Shown here: in pieces, positions 1 through 11,639 of the stretch
Numbering within the stretch: position 1 is the first letter of the stretch
Layout: each line of letters starts with the position of its first letter
Assembly: GCA_025024175.1 (NCBI GenBank)
Contig: QCXZ01000001.1
Span: 10,602,001-10,666,000, forward strand
Length of the DNA stretch: 64,000 nt
DNA from: Rhyzopertha dominica
Taxonomy: Eukaryota; Arthropoda; Insecta; Coleoptera; Bostrichidae
Reading direction: 5' to 3'
Notes under the pieces: generated by a model
Told to the model about the DNA's origin: nothing
Databases searched by the model: none
Seen by the model: the letters and a program-made list of their open reading frames with translations, nothing else
Program-made: the position numbers and the translations under genes

Positions 1-576
<576 letters not shown>

Positions 577-1985
577 CGTTTTGTACATATTTTAATTATT
601 ATCTATCATATTGTATACCTAACAGTGTCCTACATGATTTACTTGTAATATACTTTAATTGAAAGTTTTGATTAATGATAGAGAACATGATTTTTTTTAC
701 TGTATCTGGTATATGATGGTGTAATACACTTTAAAAGGTAAGTAGTTAAAAATATTTTAAATTTTGACACCGTTAAAAAAATTTTGATTTTGTTTGATGT
801 TAAAATCTACTCATATCTCAGTCTTTGTACATACTTTAATGAAATTTGGAAGAAATTATCCTCTTACAGCTTATTATAATATGTAAAAATTTCTGATGGA
901 TTCCTTAAGGCGGGGGTCTCGCAAACTTAAAAATTATTGTTGGTGAAACCCGCAAAGTTCTGAACAGGATGCCAAATGCGATTCTTCAAGAGGACGTGTA
1001 CCCAAATATGCTGACGTGTCTATAGTAAAACTGCACTATAACTGTCATTGGGATAGCGAACGAGGAGCGATTTATTGCTTTTACACTGTTATGCGGAACG
1101 CCAGAAAAAGGGTACCACGATATGATTACACACCTGCTCAAGAAAGGAACATTATGCTCAAATTCACTCTGATGAAATTTAGTTAGGCAGGCACTACTAA
1201 ACCCACGGTGGAGCTTGGTTTTGGAAAACGTTCTCATATTGACGAGACATAGGTATTTACAAACAATTGGAACTTAATGTGTTCTGGTAATCCCCAAAAA
1301 ACAAATCAAAATTGCGGGGCTAAAAGTAGCGGTCACAAACATATGCAATTTATGTATTTATACCGCACCGTATAATACCATTATGTCTTAAAAACTGATC
1401 CAACAATTTCCGTATTCGTTTCTTAGACTTCAAATGAATCCTAAGATTTACACTCTGTAGTTATATCTGGGAAAAAACGTAGCTTAAAAGTAATATATAA
1501 AAAACATCTAAAAAATTAGTGCAAACAAGAAATAACACCCGTGCTTTTACGTTTTCGATAATCATCACTGTAATAGATTTATTAGGTATATTGAAGTTAA
1601 AATTCTTTAAATGAAACAGTATCGTATGGCGCTGAAAATGACAAAATAAAGCCGAAATCGTTAGCATTTTTTATTAAAATAAGATAAATAATTTAAAATG
1701 ACGCGCGTCTTGCGCACCTGCCCCCATTATGTTATAATTTTAGATGTTACATATAACCTGTGAACAAACATTTTGAATACTGATAGTTAATACGATACAT
1801 ATAGGTAAACTCTGCATAGTAAAATGAATAATGGAATAAAATGTAGACATTTTTGATGTTGTAAATTACAAGCACGTAAATAAAATAAAAATATTACAAT
1901 ATAAGTAAATTAGTAATTTGTTAAAAAAAACAACTATTAATTTATTATGGTAGAGCTCCTCTTAAAATTGTCCATCATTCTTGTA
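577..1985. other. Intergenic, AT-rich, no gene recognised
   Basis: The stretch after the PI4KII stop holds only short open frames with no recognisable motif, including an 83-codon minus-strand frame at 986-1237 that I cannot assign. The first few hundred bases are probably PI4KII 3' UTR. Confidence 0.5.
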
Positions 1986-2125
1986 TACAGGGTGTTCACG
2001 CTAACAGTGTACAATAGCTAACTTTTTTATTTGCAGTCGTAGCATAGTGGTTTAAATGGGAAAGTTTCTTGATTATTCTAGAAGAATTTGATGGTGTTTA
2101 CAAAAAAAACAATTGAACACCATCT
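1986..2125 (+). repeat. Partial copy of the 2.3-kb palindromic repeat
   Basis: Starts TACAGGGTGTTCACGC and continues with CAATAGCTAAC, then a block (TAGTGGTTTAAATGGGAAA, later AATTTGATGGTGTTTAC) that recurs at 2331-2405. It is a diverged direct copy of the left half and centre of the neighbouring inverted repeat. Confidence 0.6.
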
Positions 2126-2230
2126 GTCAAAGATATTGACTACAAGTTTGTTATTTTAAATAGAATAACCCCACTTTTTATAGCACATTCGATTAAGGGC
2201 CTCGAATTAAACAAAAAATTATTAAGGTAC

Positions 2231-2510
2231 CACTGCCCTACAGTCATTTGTTTTTAAGATATCGCAGGTAATATGATTAGTGTTCACGAAACAATCTACA
2301 ATAGCTAACATTTTTATTTGAAATCGTAGCTTAGTGGTTTAAATGGGAAAATTTCTGGATTTTTTGTGAAGAATTTGATGGTGTTTACAAAAAAAAAAAC
2401 AATTGAACATCATTCTACGATTTCAAATAGAAAAGTTGGCTATTGTAGACTGTTTCGTGAACAAAAATCATATTACCTGAGATATCTCAAAAACAAATGA
2501 CTATAGGGTG
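2231..2510. mobile_element. Palindromic (foldback/MITE-like) element
   Basis: Left arm 2231-2329 and right arm 2415-2510 are inverted copies of each other over about 95 bases with scattered mismatches. For example CAGGTAATATGATT and CACGAAACAATCTACAATAG on the left pair with AATCATATTACCTG and CTATTGTAGACTGTTTCGTG on the right. The central loop is about 85 bases. There is no coding capacity, so this looks like a non-autonomous element. Confidence 0.7.
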
Positions 2511-3873
2511 TCAAATTGTTTTTATTTTAACTAAGTGTAAACATGCCGAAGTATCCGCGTAAGAAAGGAAAAAAGGACTTACTGAACGCCGTTTAAGTGT
2601 ATATATAAGATATAACGAGACGATGATTTCTGGAAGGGAAAAATTGATACTAAACTGGAGGATTTCTATTTTAACTGTTTGTTACCAGAAATAATTAACC
2701 CGCAACATCTTCATAATCGCAAAATAAAATATTTGCGTGCTGGAAAATCATAGATCAGAATTATTAGTGTTAAATATGCATGCGTTTATAAAGTTTTCCA
2801 TTTTATACTGTGTTGTGTAGCGAGTGTTATTAGTATCCATTTTGTTACAATACCATTAATGTGACTAAAAAGCCTGTTAATATTAATTTATTTTTATTTC
2901 CTCCAACCATTGTTTAACATCTAAACGTGTAATATGTGATTATTTAAATTCTCTGTTGTGTTATCGAGTTTACAGTAAAAATTGCGCTAACGCTAACAGA
3001 AGTTAAAATAAATAAATAAAAGCCAGTGATTAAAGTTTTTACAGTGTATCTTGAGTCAGCGCTTGAGACCTGTGACACGGTCTAAAGTAATTTGAAGCGA
3101 ACGCCTGCAATATAGGCAACTGTATGCTAAATTAAGGCAAAACATGCGTTTGTTTTATGACAGGTAATTTTTTTAGTATTCGTCGTATTCATATTTCGAA
3201 GCAACCCTGTAATCTAAAAGGTTCTGTCTAGGGGGGTACGTGGCCGTATTTAACCTTTAGCTTTTCGTTTACTAGAACGCAGCTGTCGAAATTGGACTAT
3301 ATTTGGCCAATTATAACAAAATAAATAAACAAACTTTTCAAAAAACGGCTACCTACCCCGCTGGAGCAACCTTTTATCTACATAACAAAACTTAGCTCGT
3401 TGAAGTATGAGCAAAATTGGGTCCGTGAGATGTATTTGCGCAAACCTCTACAAATCAGGACGCGAATTCCCCCCTTAAGCTGTACTAACGCTATGGCAAA
3501 ACCACTTTGTACTAAAGCTTTTAAAAAAATAAACAAATTCAAGGCTCACCATTGGGATCTCGGAAACGGAAAGAAATACAAAGACGGTTAAATGGGGGCG
3601 AAGTTGTGTATTATAATGCTCTTCAATAATCTGCAAAAATAGTTTGTTTATCTCCATCCGATTTTGTAGCAATTAAGAAAAAGTGAAAACTCCATTTTTG
3701 AAATTTGTCGATAACTTTTGTTTATAACTTTTTTCAAATGCCTAAACACATTCTTAAAGCAACTTTTTATGCTGCATCGAATGGTGATAGCCTTTTGTTT
3801 CTAGCATGTTTGTTTTTTGTCATTTCATGGCCAATTTTATTTTTTCTTATGGACGCTATATTAGATTTGTACA
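2511..3873. other. Intergenic, no gene recognised
   Basis: AT-rich DNA with short unassigned open frames at 3400-3591 (+) and 3475-3672 (-). They overlap each other and carry no motif I know, so I do not call them genes. Confidence 0.4.
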
Positions 3874-3874
3874 C

Positions 3875-5355
3875 ATATCGATAGTTTTCTAAGACGATTT
3901 CAATGATATATCACTTGCTAAATAAATAACAAAAATAGAAATTAAAATTTATTAAATATAAAATGTTTTGAAGTTTATCAAGATGGCTGTGAAGAAAACA
4001 TTTGATGACATGTTGGGTTATTTATGACAATATTAGAAATAAATTACATTTTTTATTTACAAAACAGAAATCTGAAGCAGCCAGTGAAATGTGTCTTCAA
4101 CAATGCCCTGAAAAACGACAGCCACATAGAACAATATTCAGAAAGTTAGATAGAAATGCTGCAGTTTATGGTTCCTTCAATAAAAATAGATGAGAGAAAT
4201 ACTATAGCTACGGTAAAATATTTACTATTTGAGTTGCTAGTTGCAACAATATTAATGACCACATAAAAATTTGGAGAGGTTTGAAAAAACATTCTTATAA
4301 ACCTTTCAGAATTCATGTACCACAAAAACTGCTTCCTGGAGACATAGGGAGAACAACAATGAAAACTTTTTAGACTGTTATGTGGAGCGACAAAATTCGT
4401 TTTACAAACTGTGGCATATTTAATAGAAATAACAAACACGTTTGTGCAACAGAGAATCCAAAATTAAACAGACAAATTTGAAATCAAAATAGATTTGGTT
4501 TAAATGTTTGAGCTGGGATTTTAGGAAACAAAGTTTTGGGGCCAGTTATTAATTAACAAACGTTAAATGGCCAACAATATCTAGATCTACTCATCGTAAA
4601 GATTATTTAGTAGAAACTGATTTAAGAGCATTGCCATTGTTACGGTATCAACATGACGGCGCATCACCACATAACTGCGGAGAAGTTAGTGACTTTCTTA
4701 CTGAAGAGATTGGTAATCAATTTACTGGCAATAGAGGGCATGTTCAGTGCCTTGTTAGGTCCCCAGATTTAACACCATTAGACTTTTTTCTGTTGGGTGC
4801 AATAAAAAAAAATATATTCGCAACTGATACATGAGATTGAAGATTTGAGAACAAAATCTTGAATTCTTTTGCTGCTCTGAGAAGGAGGGATCTCCACAAA
4901 GCGGTAGAACCCATAGGAAGAAGAATCAATATGTCTAGCGCAACATGGAGGTCATTTTGAACATGTACTTTGATGTTATACTGCTATTTTTATTTTTATC
5001 TCATATTGTGAGTCTAAAAAACCCTTCAACTTCATTTATATATACAAAATATCATTCATTATTTGTTTCTATAACCTAGTTAATATGTTGAAGATATATT
5101 TTGTTGGCTGCTTCAGGATTTCTGTTTTGTAAATAAAAAATTCTTAACATACCATGTTTTTCTTTGTTTCTGTAATTCTTTTTGTTTAATTTATTCTATT
5201 CAGTTATAAATAGCCCAATATGTCATTAAATGTTTTTTCACAGCCATCTTGATAAACTTGAAAACATTTTATACGTTTTGAATTTTAATTTTGTAATTTA
5301 TTATAGCAAATGATAAGTCATTGAAATCGTCGTAAAAAGCTTTATCGATATGAAT
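3875..5355 (+). mobile_element. Decayed DDE transposon (DUF4817/mariner-like) with about 150-bp terminal inverted repeats
   Basis: Left TIR about 3875-4028 and right TIR about 5205-5355 are inverted copies: GTTTATCAAGATGGCTGTGA at left matches TCACAGCCATCTTGATAAAC at right, with similarity out to CATATCGATA at the outer ends. Between them is a broken plus-strand transposase. An N-terminal helix-turn-helix-like stretch (4060-4190; CPEKRQPHRTIFRKLDRN, then GSF) resembles the DUF4817 DNA-binding region found before insect mariner-like transposases. A C-terminal DDE part (4631-4970) has QHDGASPHNCG, RSPDLTPLDFFLLGAIKK and a terminal GGHFEHVL-type ending. Stops and frameshifts separate the pieces, so it is inactive. 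Seen: TIRs and motifs. Inferred: family placement. Confidence 0.8.
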
Positions 5356-5740
5356 TAATTTCCTTTCAATATTTTCAGTATCCTAAAAAAACTAGGTTGA
5401 TTTTATTGAAATTTTGCACTCTGGAGGTTTTTTGAAGCAGTATCTATTTGACGCTAGCACATAGGCCAATTTCTCCACAATAAAAATGATCTAGCTCTTT
5501 GTCCTCATACTTGACTTTTTTATGATAATATTGTTAAACTACATTTACTTAATAGTTGGAATACAGCCATTTTTAATATAAACAAACTTTCAGTTTGTTG
5601 ATGCGTTGCACGAACTCAGAGGAAGACTTTCTTCTTGTAATGTAATAACTTAAAGAAAATTTTCAAAATGCTGTCTACTGGGAACTATATAAGAGATCAA
5701 GGTATTCCAAACAAAAAAGCGTAAACTAGAAACATGACAC
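5356..5740. other. Intergenic spacer, no gene seen
   Basis: AT-rich sequence between the transposon and the 3' end of the minus-strand gene at 5787-6011. No coding or repeat structure noticed. Confidence 0.4.
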
Positions 5741-5746
5741 TTTATT
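5741..5746 (-). terminator. Polyadenylation signal of the 5787-6011 gene
   Basis: TTTATT on the plus strand reads AATAAA on the coding strand, about 41 bases past the stop codon. Confidence 0.6.
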
Positions 5747-5786
5747 TACAACGCACTTTACCATCAAAACAATTCATACTAAGCGA

Positions 5787-6011
5787 CTACTTCTTAATAC
5801 GGTCAACCATGGGATCATCGTGTCTTATCACAGTGTATTGCGTCTTGTATCTTCGATTATCGCCATCCTTATCATAGTATACTTTCATGGCTACAGCTGC
5901 CATCCCTATGCCAACCAAACCCATGGCTGCGCTGGCAAGCACCTCAGGAATTTCGTTCCAACCCTGTTTAAATAGGGCTACTAGGCCCTTGCCTCTAGGT
6001 GCTGCGGCCAT
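5787..6011 (-). CDS. Small single-pass mitochondrial protein, probably insect NDUFA3-like complex I subunit
   Basis: 74 codons, start ATG at 6011. The ATG follows a splice-acceptor-like TTTCAG by one base, which is why I prefer it to the longer open frame starting at 6029. A short untranslated exon probably lies upstream, ending near 6067 at a CAG/GTTGG donor. The product has a basic N-terminus (MAAAPRGKG), an amphipathic WNEIPEVLAS stretch, one hydrophobic helix (roughly residues 26-46, AMGLVGIGMAAVAMKVYY), then a charged tail (DKDGDNRRYK, then VIRHDDP). Size and layout resemble the complex I B9/NDUFA3 family as annotated in insects, from memory; I am not certain. It is divergent from CTNNBL1, about 550 bp apart. 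Alternative: another small inner-membrane protein. Confidence 0.65.
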   Translation of the reverse strand: MAAAPRGKGLVALFKQGWNEIPEVLASAAMGLVGIGMAAVAMKVYYDKDGDNRRYKTQYTVIRHDDPMVDRIKK

Positions 6012-6563
6012 ACTGAAATCAATTATCAATTTTTAACTTTGAAATTGCAAACAGCATGAAAACCAACCTGGTTCATAAAATATCACGCCGGCAGTGATTT
6101 TTGGTGGTTTGCTGAAGAAAAATGAGGATTTTTTGAAATCGTTACACAACACAACTTCAGTGCTGTCAGCAGCCTGGGTGTCGTGGATGTAGTGATGAGT
6201 AGACTCGCTGCTTTGCTGGATTTATATTAAAATTTTTTGTCAGAAAACTTAAATTTAATAATTGACTGTTTATTATTTTCTAGGATTTTTCATATTATAC
6301 TTAATTATAACTATCAGTATCAGGTCGGTTTATTAAAAGTGATTCACGTAATTGGAATTATGTTCATCTCTAACTCTGCATTGTGAGGACTCTTAGTTGA
6401 CAAGTTGACATTGACAGAATGACAGGTTTGTGTTACGAATTGTCGTTTGTCAATTAGTAGTTGACACCTTCAACCTCTGAATTTTGAATTATTAAAAAAA
6501 CACATGAAAACATTATGCAGTAATCTTATTACTACTCTATAATTACTTTATTTACTACTGAAA

Positions 6564-9042
6564 ATGGATGTTGGAGAGCTACTGTCGTATAAGGTAACCT
6601 AACCTAATTTATCTTGTTGTTTTGTACATTTTGAACCGTTTGTAGCCTCCGCAAGCCTTAAAGCGTCCAGTAGAAGTAGACGAAGATGCAGAAAGTCAAG
6701 TTGAGAGACAGCGGAAGATGCGCAGGATGGCCAGGGCGAAAGCTAACCAGTTAGCAAGGGCCGCTTCGCCTACACCTTCAATCCAGACGATCGACCAAGT
6801 AACAGAGGAGGAAAGACAGGAAATACTGAAGTTTGTGGAAACAGAACAAACTGAGGTACTGATTTTTCCAGTATTTATTGAAGACTGGTAATTTTTGCCA
6901 TTGTAGGGTGAAGTTATCGATGAAGCCGCTATCAAGCGCATCATTCTGAACTTTGAGAAGCGTTGCCTTAAGAATCGGGAGATGCGCATCAAGTTTCCAG
7001 ATGCACCTGATAAATTTATGGAGAGCGAGGTGGAGTTGCATGAAATTTTGCAAGAAATGAGGGTTTTGGCCACTGCGCCAGATTATTATCCTTTGCTAGT
7101 CAAGCTTAACGTTATACCAAGCTTGCTAGAGCTATTGGCCCACGATAATTCAGACATAGCGGTAAGGTTTCGTCAGACGGAAGCAATTGAAACTATTTTC
7201 TTACGAATTTCTTGGGTTTTGCAGGTTGGTACCATAGAATTATTACAGGAAATGTCAGATGTTGATATATTGCATGAATCGGAAGAAGGTGCTGAGGCCC
7301 TTACAGATGCTCTTCTAGATCACCAGGTAAGTTTCTTCTCATTTAATCAAGAAACATTAGTTTGTTTTATCATACCGAAAATGTGCAATTTCCACTACTA
7401 AAATATTAATTTTTGTAGACAGTTTGATTGTCCCATTTTTCTATTTCTCTTCAAATGAATTTGCCATATCATTTATGCCTTAAACAATGAGAGATGTGAA
7501 TCTGACTTGGGATTATGAACTTTTTATTTTGTTGTGAAATTTATGTTGCCATTTAGACCATCTTTTTCATGCACCATGCAGGTGATAGCACTGCTTGTAC
7601 AAAACTTAGAGCGGCTGGACGAGTCAGTGAAAGAAGAAGCCGATGGCGTTCACAACACCTTAGCAATAATAGAAAACTTGACCGAATTGCGCCCCGAAAT
7701 CTGCAACGAAGCCACGAAGCAAGGCTTACTCCAGTGGTTGTTGCGCCGCATCAAACTGAAAATGCCGTTCGACCCCAACAAACTATATGCCAGCGAACTG
7801 CTCTCGATCCTGCTACAGGACAACGAAACCAACAGACAATCCCTCGGGGAAATGGACGGCATTGACACTCTGCTCCAACAGCTCGCGTTCTACAAACGAC
7901 ACGATCCCTCTAACGCTGAGGAGCACGAGTTCATGGAAAACCTCTTCAACTGTCTGTGCAGCGCGTTGATGGTTGTTGCGAATCGGGAGAGATTTCTCAA
8001 AGGCGAGGGCCTGCAACTGATGAATCTGATGCTGCGCGAGAAGAAAACATCCAGAAACGGCTCATTGAAAGTTTTGGATTACGCCATGTCTGGACGACAT
8101 GGAAGAGACAATTGTAACAAATTTGTGGACATCCTGGGACTGAGGACGATATTCCCACTTTTCATGAAAACACCAAAGAAGAACAGGAAGAAAGTGCTGT
8201 CTGCGGAGGAGCATGAGGAACATGTGACCTCGATTATTGCGTCTATGTTGAGGAATTGCAGGTAGTCTAGATTTTTTTAAAATTATTTTGTCACCAGTTC
8301 ACTAGTTCTTCGATTTAGTCATTCATTGGAAGTTTATTTTTTTGCCTGAACTGTCTGTAGGTTACTAGTTCATGAATGAATCAGTTCACTAATTCACCCA
8401 ATCACTAGTTCATTGATTTGGCTGAAGGTTTTTTAAATTGAAAATATTCATTAGTGCACCAGTTCACTAGTTGATAAACGAATCTCTTTACTAATTCTCT
8501 TACCTATTATTGACTAGTTCACTGGCTCTTCAATTTAGCCGTTAATTTAGTCTTATTTTTTTATATTTGAAATGTTCAGAAAATCTTATTTGTATATCAA
8601 ATCGACCACTTTCTTCTTTGCTAATCCCATGCTATTTAGAGGCTCGCAGCGTCAGCGTCTGATCAGCAAGTTCACCGAAAACGATCACGAGAAGGTGGAC
8701 CGCTTGCTTGAGCTGCACTTTAAGTATCTGGAAAAGGTGGAAGCAATAGATGCAAAGCTGGACGACGCTAACGAAGAGGATGAAGATGCTTTGTATCTGA
8801 AGAGACTCGAAGGTGGTTTGTTCACTTTACAGTTAGTTGATTACATAATTGTGGAAGTGTGTGCCGCGGGACCAAGTAGCATAAAACATCGTGTGATGCA
8901 AATATTGAATCTGAGGGGGGCATCTTTGAAAACTATTCGGCACGTCATGAGGGAGTACGCGGGAAATTTAGGAGATGAAGGCGACAAGGAATGGAGGGAC
9001 AATGAACAGCAGCATATTTTGCACTTAGTAGACAAGTTTTAA
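6564..9042 (+). CDS. CTNNBL1: Beta-catenin-like protein 1 (complete, six exons)
   Basis: Nuclear ARM-repeat protein associated with the Prp19/CDC5L spliceosomal complex. Exons: 6564-6593, 6646-6855, 6907-7161, 7225-7326, 7582-8261, 8640-9042; the join is exactly 560 codons (559 aa; the human protein is 563). The start MDVGELLSY is the family N-terminus. A basic stretch rich in RK (residues 25-45) is the likely nuclear localisation signal. ARM-type helical repeats follow from about residue 80, with family blocks RIKFPDAPDKFMESE, ADGVHNTLAI, NRERFLKGEGLQLMNLMLRE and FVDILGLRTIFPLFMK. The C-terminal exon starts FTENDHEKVDRLLELHFKYL after the splice and ends HILHLVDKF. All introns are GT-AG. The gene looks intact. 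Confidence 0.96.
8270..8545. repeat. Degenerate ACTAGTTCA-rich repeats in CTNNBL1 intron 5
   Basis: The intron between 8261 and 8640 repeats the words TCACTAGTTC, GTTCACTAGTT, CACTAATTC and TGACTAGTTCACTGG about ten times with irregular spacing, together with GATTTAGTC/GATTTGGC. No other intron here shows this. It is a low-order degenerate satellite, with no coding meaning that I see. Confidence 0.6.
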
Positions 9043-9424
9043 GAGCTTTGTAATTAAATACTATGCATTTATAATACACGTGTTTCATTTCAGTACTTGC
9101 TCTTCACAGAAAACAGTGTTGTGAGTTTGAAGTTTAATTTTTGCACACAGTTGTTAGATTTATTTACTATTTGTTCATGTTCTTCCAGTGTTTGGCCGTC
9201 CATGCTTATGATTTATGTCCTAGCATGTTTTTGTATATCATNAAATCATTTAGTATCCTCCATTCTTGTTCTTAGCTTTCTTAAATTATCTTTTGCTGTC
9301 TTTATTTTGCAGGGTTTTCCACCTGCCATATAGTTTGTCCTGTTCTTCAATTTGTTAAAAGTTTACTTATACAATAAATCTCCCACAAGTCTATCAAATC
9401 CACTATATTTAATGAATAGGCAAA
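9043..9424. other. CTNNBL1 3' flank, no gene
   Basis: Contains ATTAAA near 9053 as a possible CTNNBL1 polyadenylation signal, then T-rich sequence with an N at 9242. The open frame 9097-9333 has no motif. Confidence 0.4.
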
Positions 9425-9912
9425 GCGCTTTCAGCTATAATTAGCCATCATCAGTGCCTCATTGTGTAAAAAAGAATACAAAAGAATTTATAAAAAACTG
9501 ACATTGTCAAAATCGAAACAAGCAATCTTGACTTGAAACAAAAAACTAGCCTGCATGCCAAAAGCATAAATATGAAATCAATGATCAAATAAAGAATATT
9601 AGGACAACTAAAATTACAAAAATCATTCAAAATTGTAAAATTACATTTATCTATAATTTTGTATATTTCAAGAATTTCTAGAAAATTTAATGTTGAGGAT
9701 TTATTACAAACATGCAAAGAATTTAAGTTATTTAAAGAGACAGTGTGTTTAAATGACAATAAATGATTTGCTAACAAAAATTTGTATTAACTATATCAGT
9801 ATTTTTCATATTGTTTCAAGTGTTCATTGCCTCTAATTGAAAAAGATCTTCCGGTTTGACCAATATAAACAGAATTACAATCGTTACAAGAAAAACTATA
9901 AACTCCAGATTT
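9425..9912 (-). mobile_element. Penelope-like retroelement, 3' fragment with GIY-YIG endonuclease remnant
   Basis: Read on the minus strand from 9910, the sequence gives SGVYSFSCNDCNSVYIGQTG then RSFSIR. This is the GIY-YIG endonuclease core of Penelope-like elements, with the zinc-finger-like CNDC before YIG. Downstream, 9451-9777 gives LLANHLLSFKH and a LEILEIYK block that resembles the Penelope C-terminal tail. The plus strand at 9427-9460 (AAAGCGCTTTCAGCTATAAT, then TAGCCATCATCAGTGC) resembles a Penelope untranslated end. The reverse transcriptase is absent, so this is a truncated copy. Confidence 0.75.
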
Positions 9913-10706
9913 TTACGGTATAGATTTTGATGCATTCTGTTGATATTGTGTTAATTCACCAAATGTAATCATGTTTTGTTGCAGTTCACAGACTACTTAT
10001 TTGCAATTAATAATAAGCTGACTGATAGTAATTTTGACTGTAGATTTCTTGATAAGCATGTTATGTTAAAGCATGATATATAGTCCACAAGTAGATCATA
10101 TAAATCTGTTTCTTAGTATGTCTATGGCCAGATGAAGAGAATCAACACGGGAGAATTTTTCGTAGATTCTGCTTGATTTCTTAAAAAATTGTGGTTCTGC
10201 TCTGTATAATAATCTGTAAACTAATCCATTTGAAATTGATATCCAACATTTCATAGAGCATGAAATTACATATCTTTGAGTATACAAGTATTATACACAA
10301 GAATGAATGATGTAACCAGAATATCGAAGTGAAATTATGACCTTAGATTGAAGCCACTCCAGATAAAAAAATTAAATATGATTTTGTAACTAGTGGTATT
10401 TGAAATGCCAATAAATAAAAGATTCCAAAAACATCTACAGTTTATATTTTATAACATCTTACATGGCATTGTATAACTGTCTTTGGTATTTAAAAATAAA
10501 TACATCTACTTATACATAATATCATTCTTAACAATGGAATGTTGATTTCATATGAACACATTTCTTTTATGGAACATGGAAGATCAAACATTTCTTTTAA
10601 GAGACCTACCTATCAAATAAATACAGATGGCTGGAATAACAAGATAAATACCCTGTTCACAAAGAAGTAACTAATCATCAAACTAGCGACAAAAAAACCA
10701 GATCCA
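9913..10706. other. Intergenic region before DUSP12, possibly more Penelope remnant
   Basis: A 63-codon minus frame at 10096-10287 lies just upstream of the Penelope fragment in the same orientation. It may be remnant sequence of the element or unrelated; I cannot assign it. The DUSP12 3' UTR probably occupies the last part. Confidence 0.35.
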
Positions 10707-11639
10707 CTACACCGTAATTTCCACATTCTTCACCACATTCGTCCAGTCGATTTTCGAAGNCACCAAGTAAAAAGCGGGTGCCACCTGGCAACCGCAAGGA
10801 CAAAGCGCCCCCATAATCCAACTGAACGACCCCAACTTGACGTCGCACTTGGGACAGTGCAGCTTCCCTTCGGTGCACTGCGTGATATTACCCATCCAAG
10901 CCAAGGGCTCGATAAAATACGTCTGTCGACACATAATGTGGTTGGTCTCTTTACGATCGAAGTGCGTCAGCAGATTTGACTCGGCAGCCACGATTCTCCT
11001 GCATCTTTTACATCGGTAGACGTTCGGTTCCGGCTGGACCTGTGTTAGTCCCGGATCAGGTTTGATTAAATCGTAATAGTCACGTGGGAGTATCTTTGCT
11101 TTTTTAACTTTCGCGGCAGCCTTACCGAGACGGAACACTTTGTACTTGACGTGGTTTTTATCGACTTTATAACCCATCTCTTTGTACAATGTCAGCTGAG
11201 AAATGAAGCCCTGGTTCGGACACACTGGGCGTTGGCTCCGAACTCTCTTGAGCGCTTCGTTAACTGACAATCCATCGCGTCTCATCAAGTAGGCTAAGAC
11301 TACGGTGGCACTACGAGATACTCCGCACAGGCAGTGCACCAGAACTGCACCCTTCTCCAATCCAACTGTTATAAACTCGTATGTGTCATCGAAGTGACTC
11401 AACAGGTCTTCGGAAGGCAGATCTGCCAAACCGATATACTTGCATTCTATAGTCTCAATGTCTGTCACTAATCTCGGTAGAGGACATGTGTCTATGGTCA
11501 CTATGTGGGTTATTTTGTACTGAGCGAGCGTTTTTAAGTCCGTAGCAGCGTTCAAATTGCTTATGTAGAGGTTAGGTTCGATGCAATCAATGCTGATGGG
11601 TACATGAAGCTGAAATAGACGTTTTCTCTCTTTCGACAT
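10707..11639 (-). CDS. DUSP12: Dual-specificity phosphatase 12 (YVH1 family), single exon
   Basis: Conserved phosphatase with a zinc-binding tail; in yeast and human the family (Yvh1/DUSP12) acts in 60S ribosome maturation, releasing Mrt4. 310 codons, intronless, start MSKERKRLFQ. The catalytic domain spans about residues 20-160. It has the general-acid loop LADLPSEDLL (Asp about 73) and the signature VHCLCGVSRSATVVLAYLM, with catalytic Cys about 103 and Arg about 109. The C-terminal zinc-binding region has YRCKRCRR, HFDRKETNH, LHCPKCDVKLG and CPCGCQVAPAF, matching the cysteine-rich Yvh1 tail. One codon near 10760 contains an N in the assembly; this is not a real break. It is convergent with CTNNBL1. 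Confidence 0.95.
   Translation of the reverse strand: MSKERKRLFQLHVPISIDCIEPNLYISNLNAATDLKTLAQYKITHIVTIDTCPLPRLVTDIETIECKYIGLADLPSEDLLSHFDDTYEFITVGLEKGAVLVHCLCGVSRSATVVLAYLMRRDGLSVNEALKRVRSQRPVCPNQGFISQLTLYKEMGYKVDKNHVKYKVFRLGKAAAKVKKAKILPRDYYDLIKPDPGLTQVQPEPNVYRCKRCRRIVAAESNLLTHFDRKETNHIMCRQTYFIEPLAWMGNITQCTEGKLHCPKCDVKLGSFSWIMGALCPCGCQVAPAFYLVXSKIDWTNVVKNVEITV

Noticed and set aside
6012..6029. Upstream ATG at 6029 for the small 5787-6011 gene
   Set aside because: The stretch to 6012 is a typical intron end (TTTCAG), so the ATG at 6011 is the better start.
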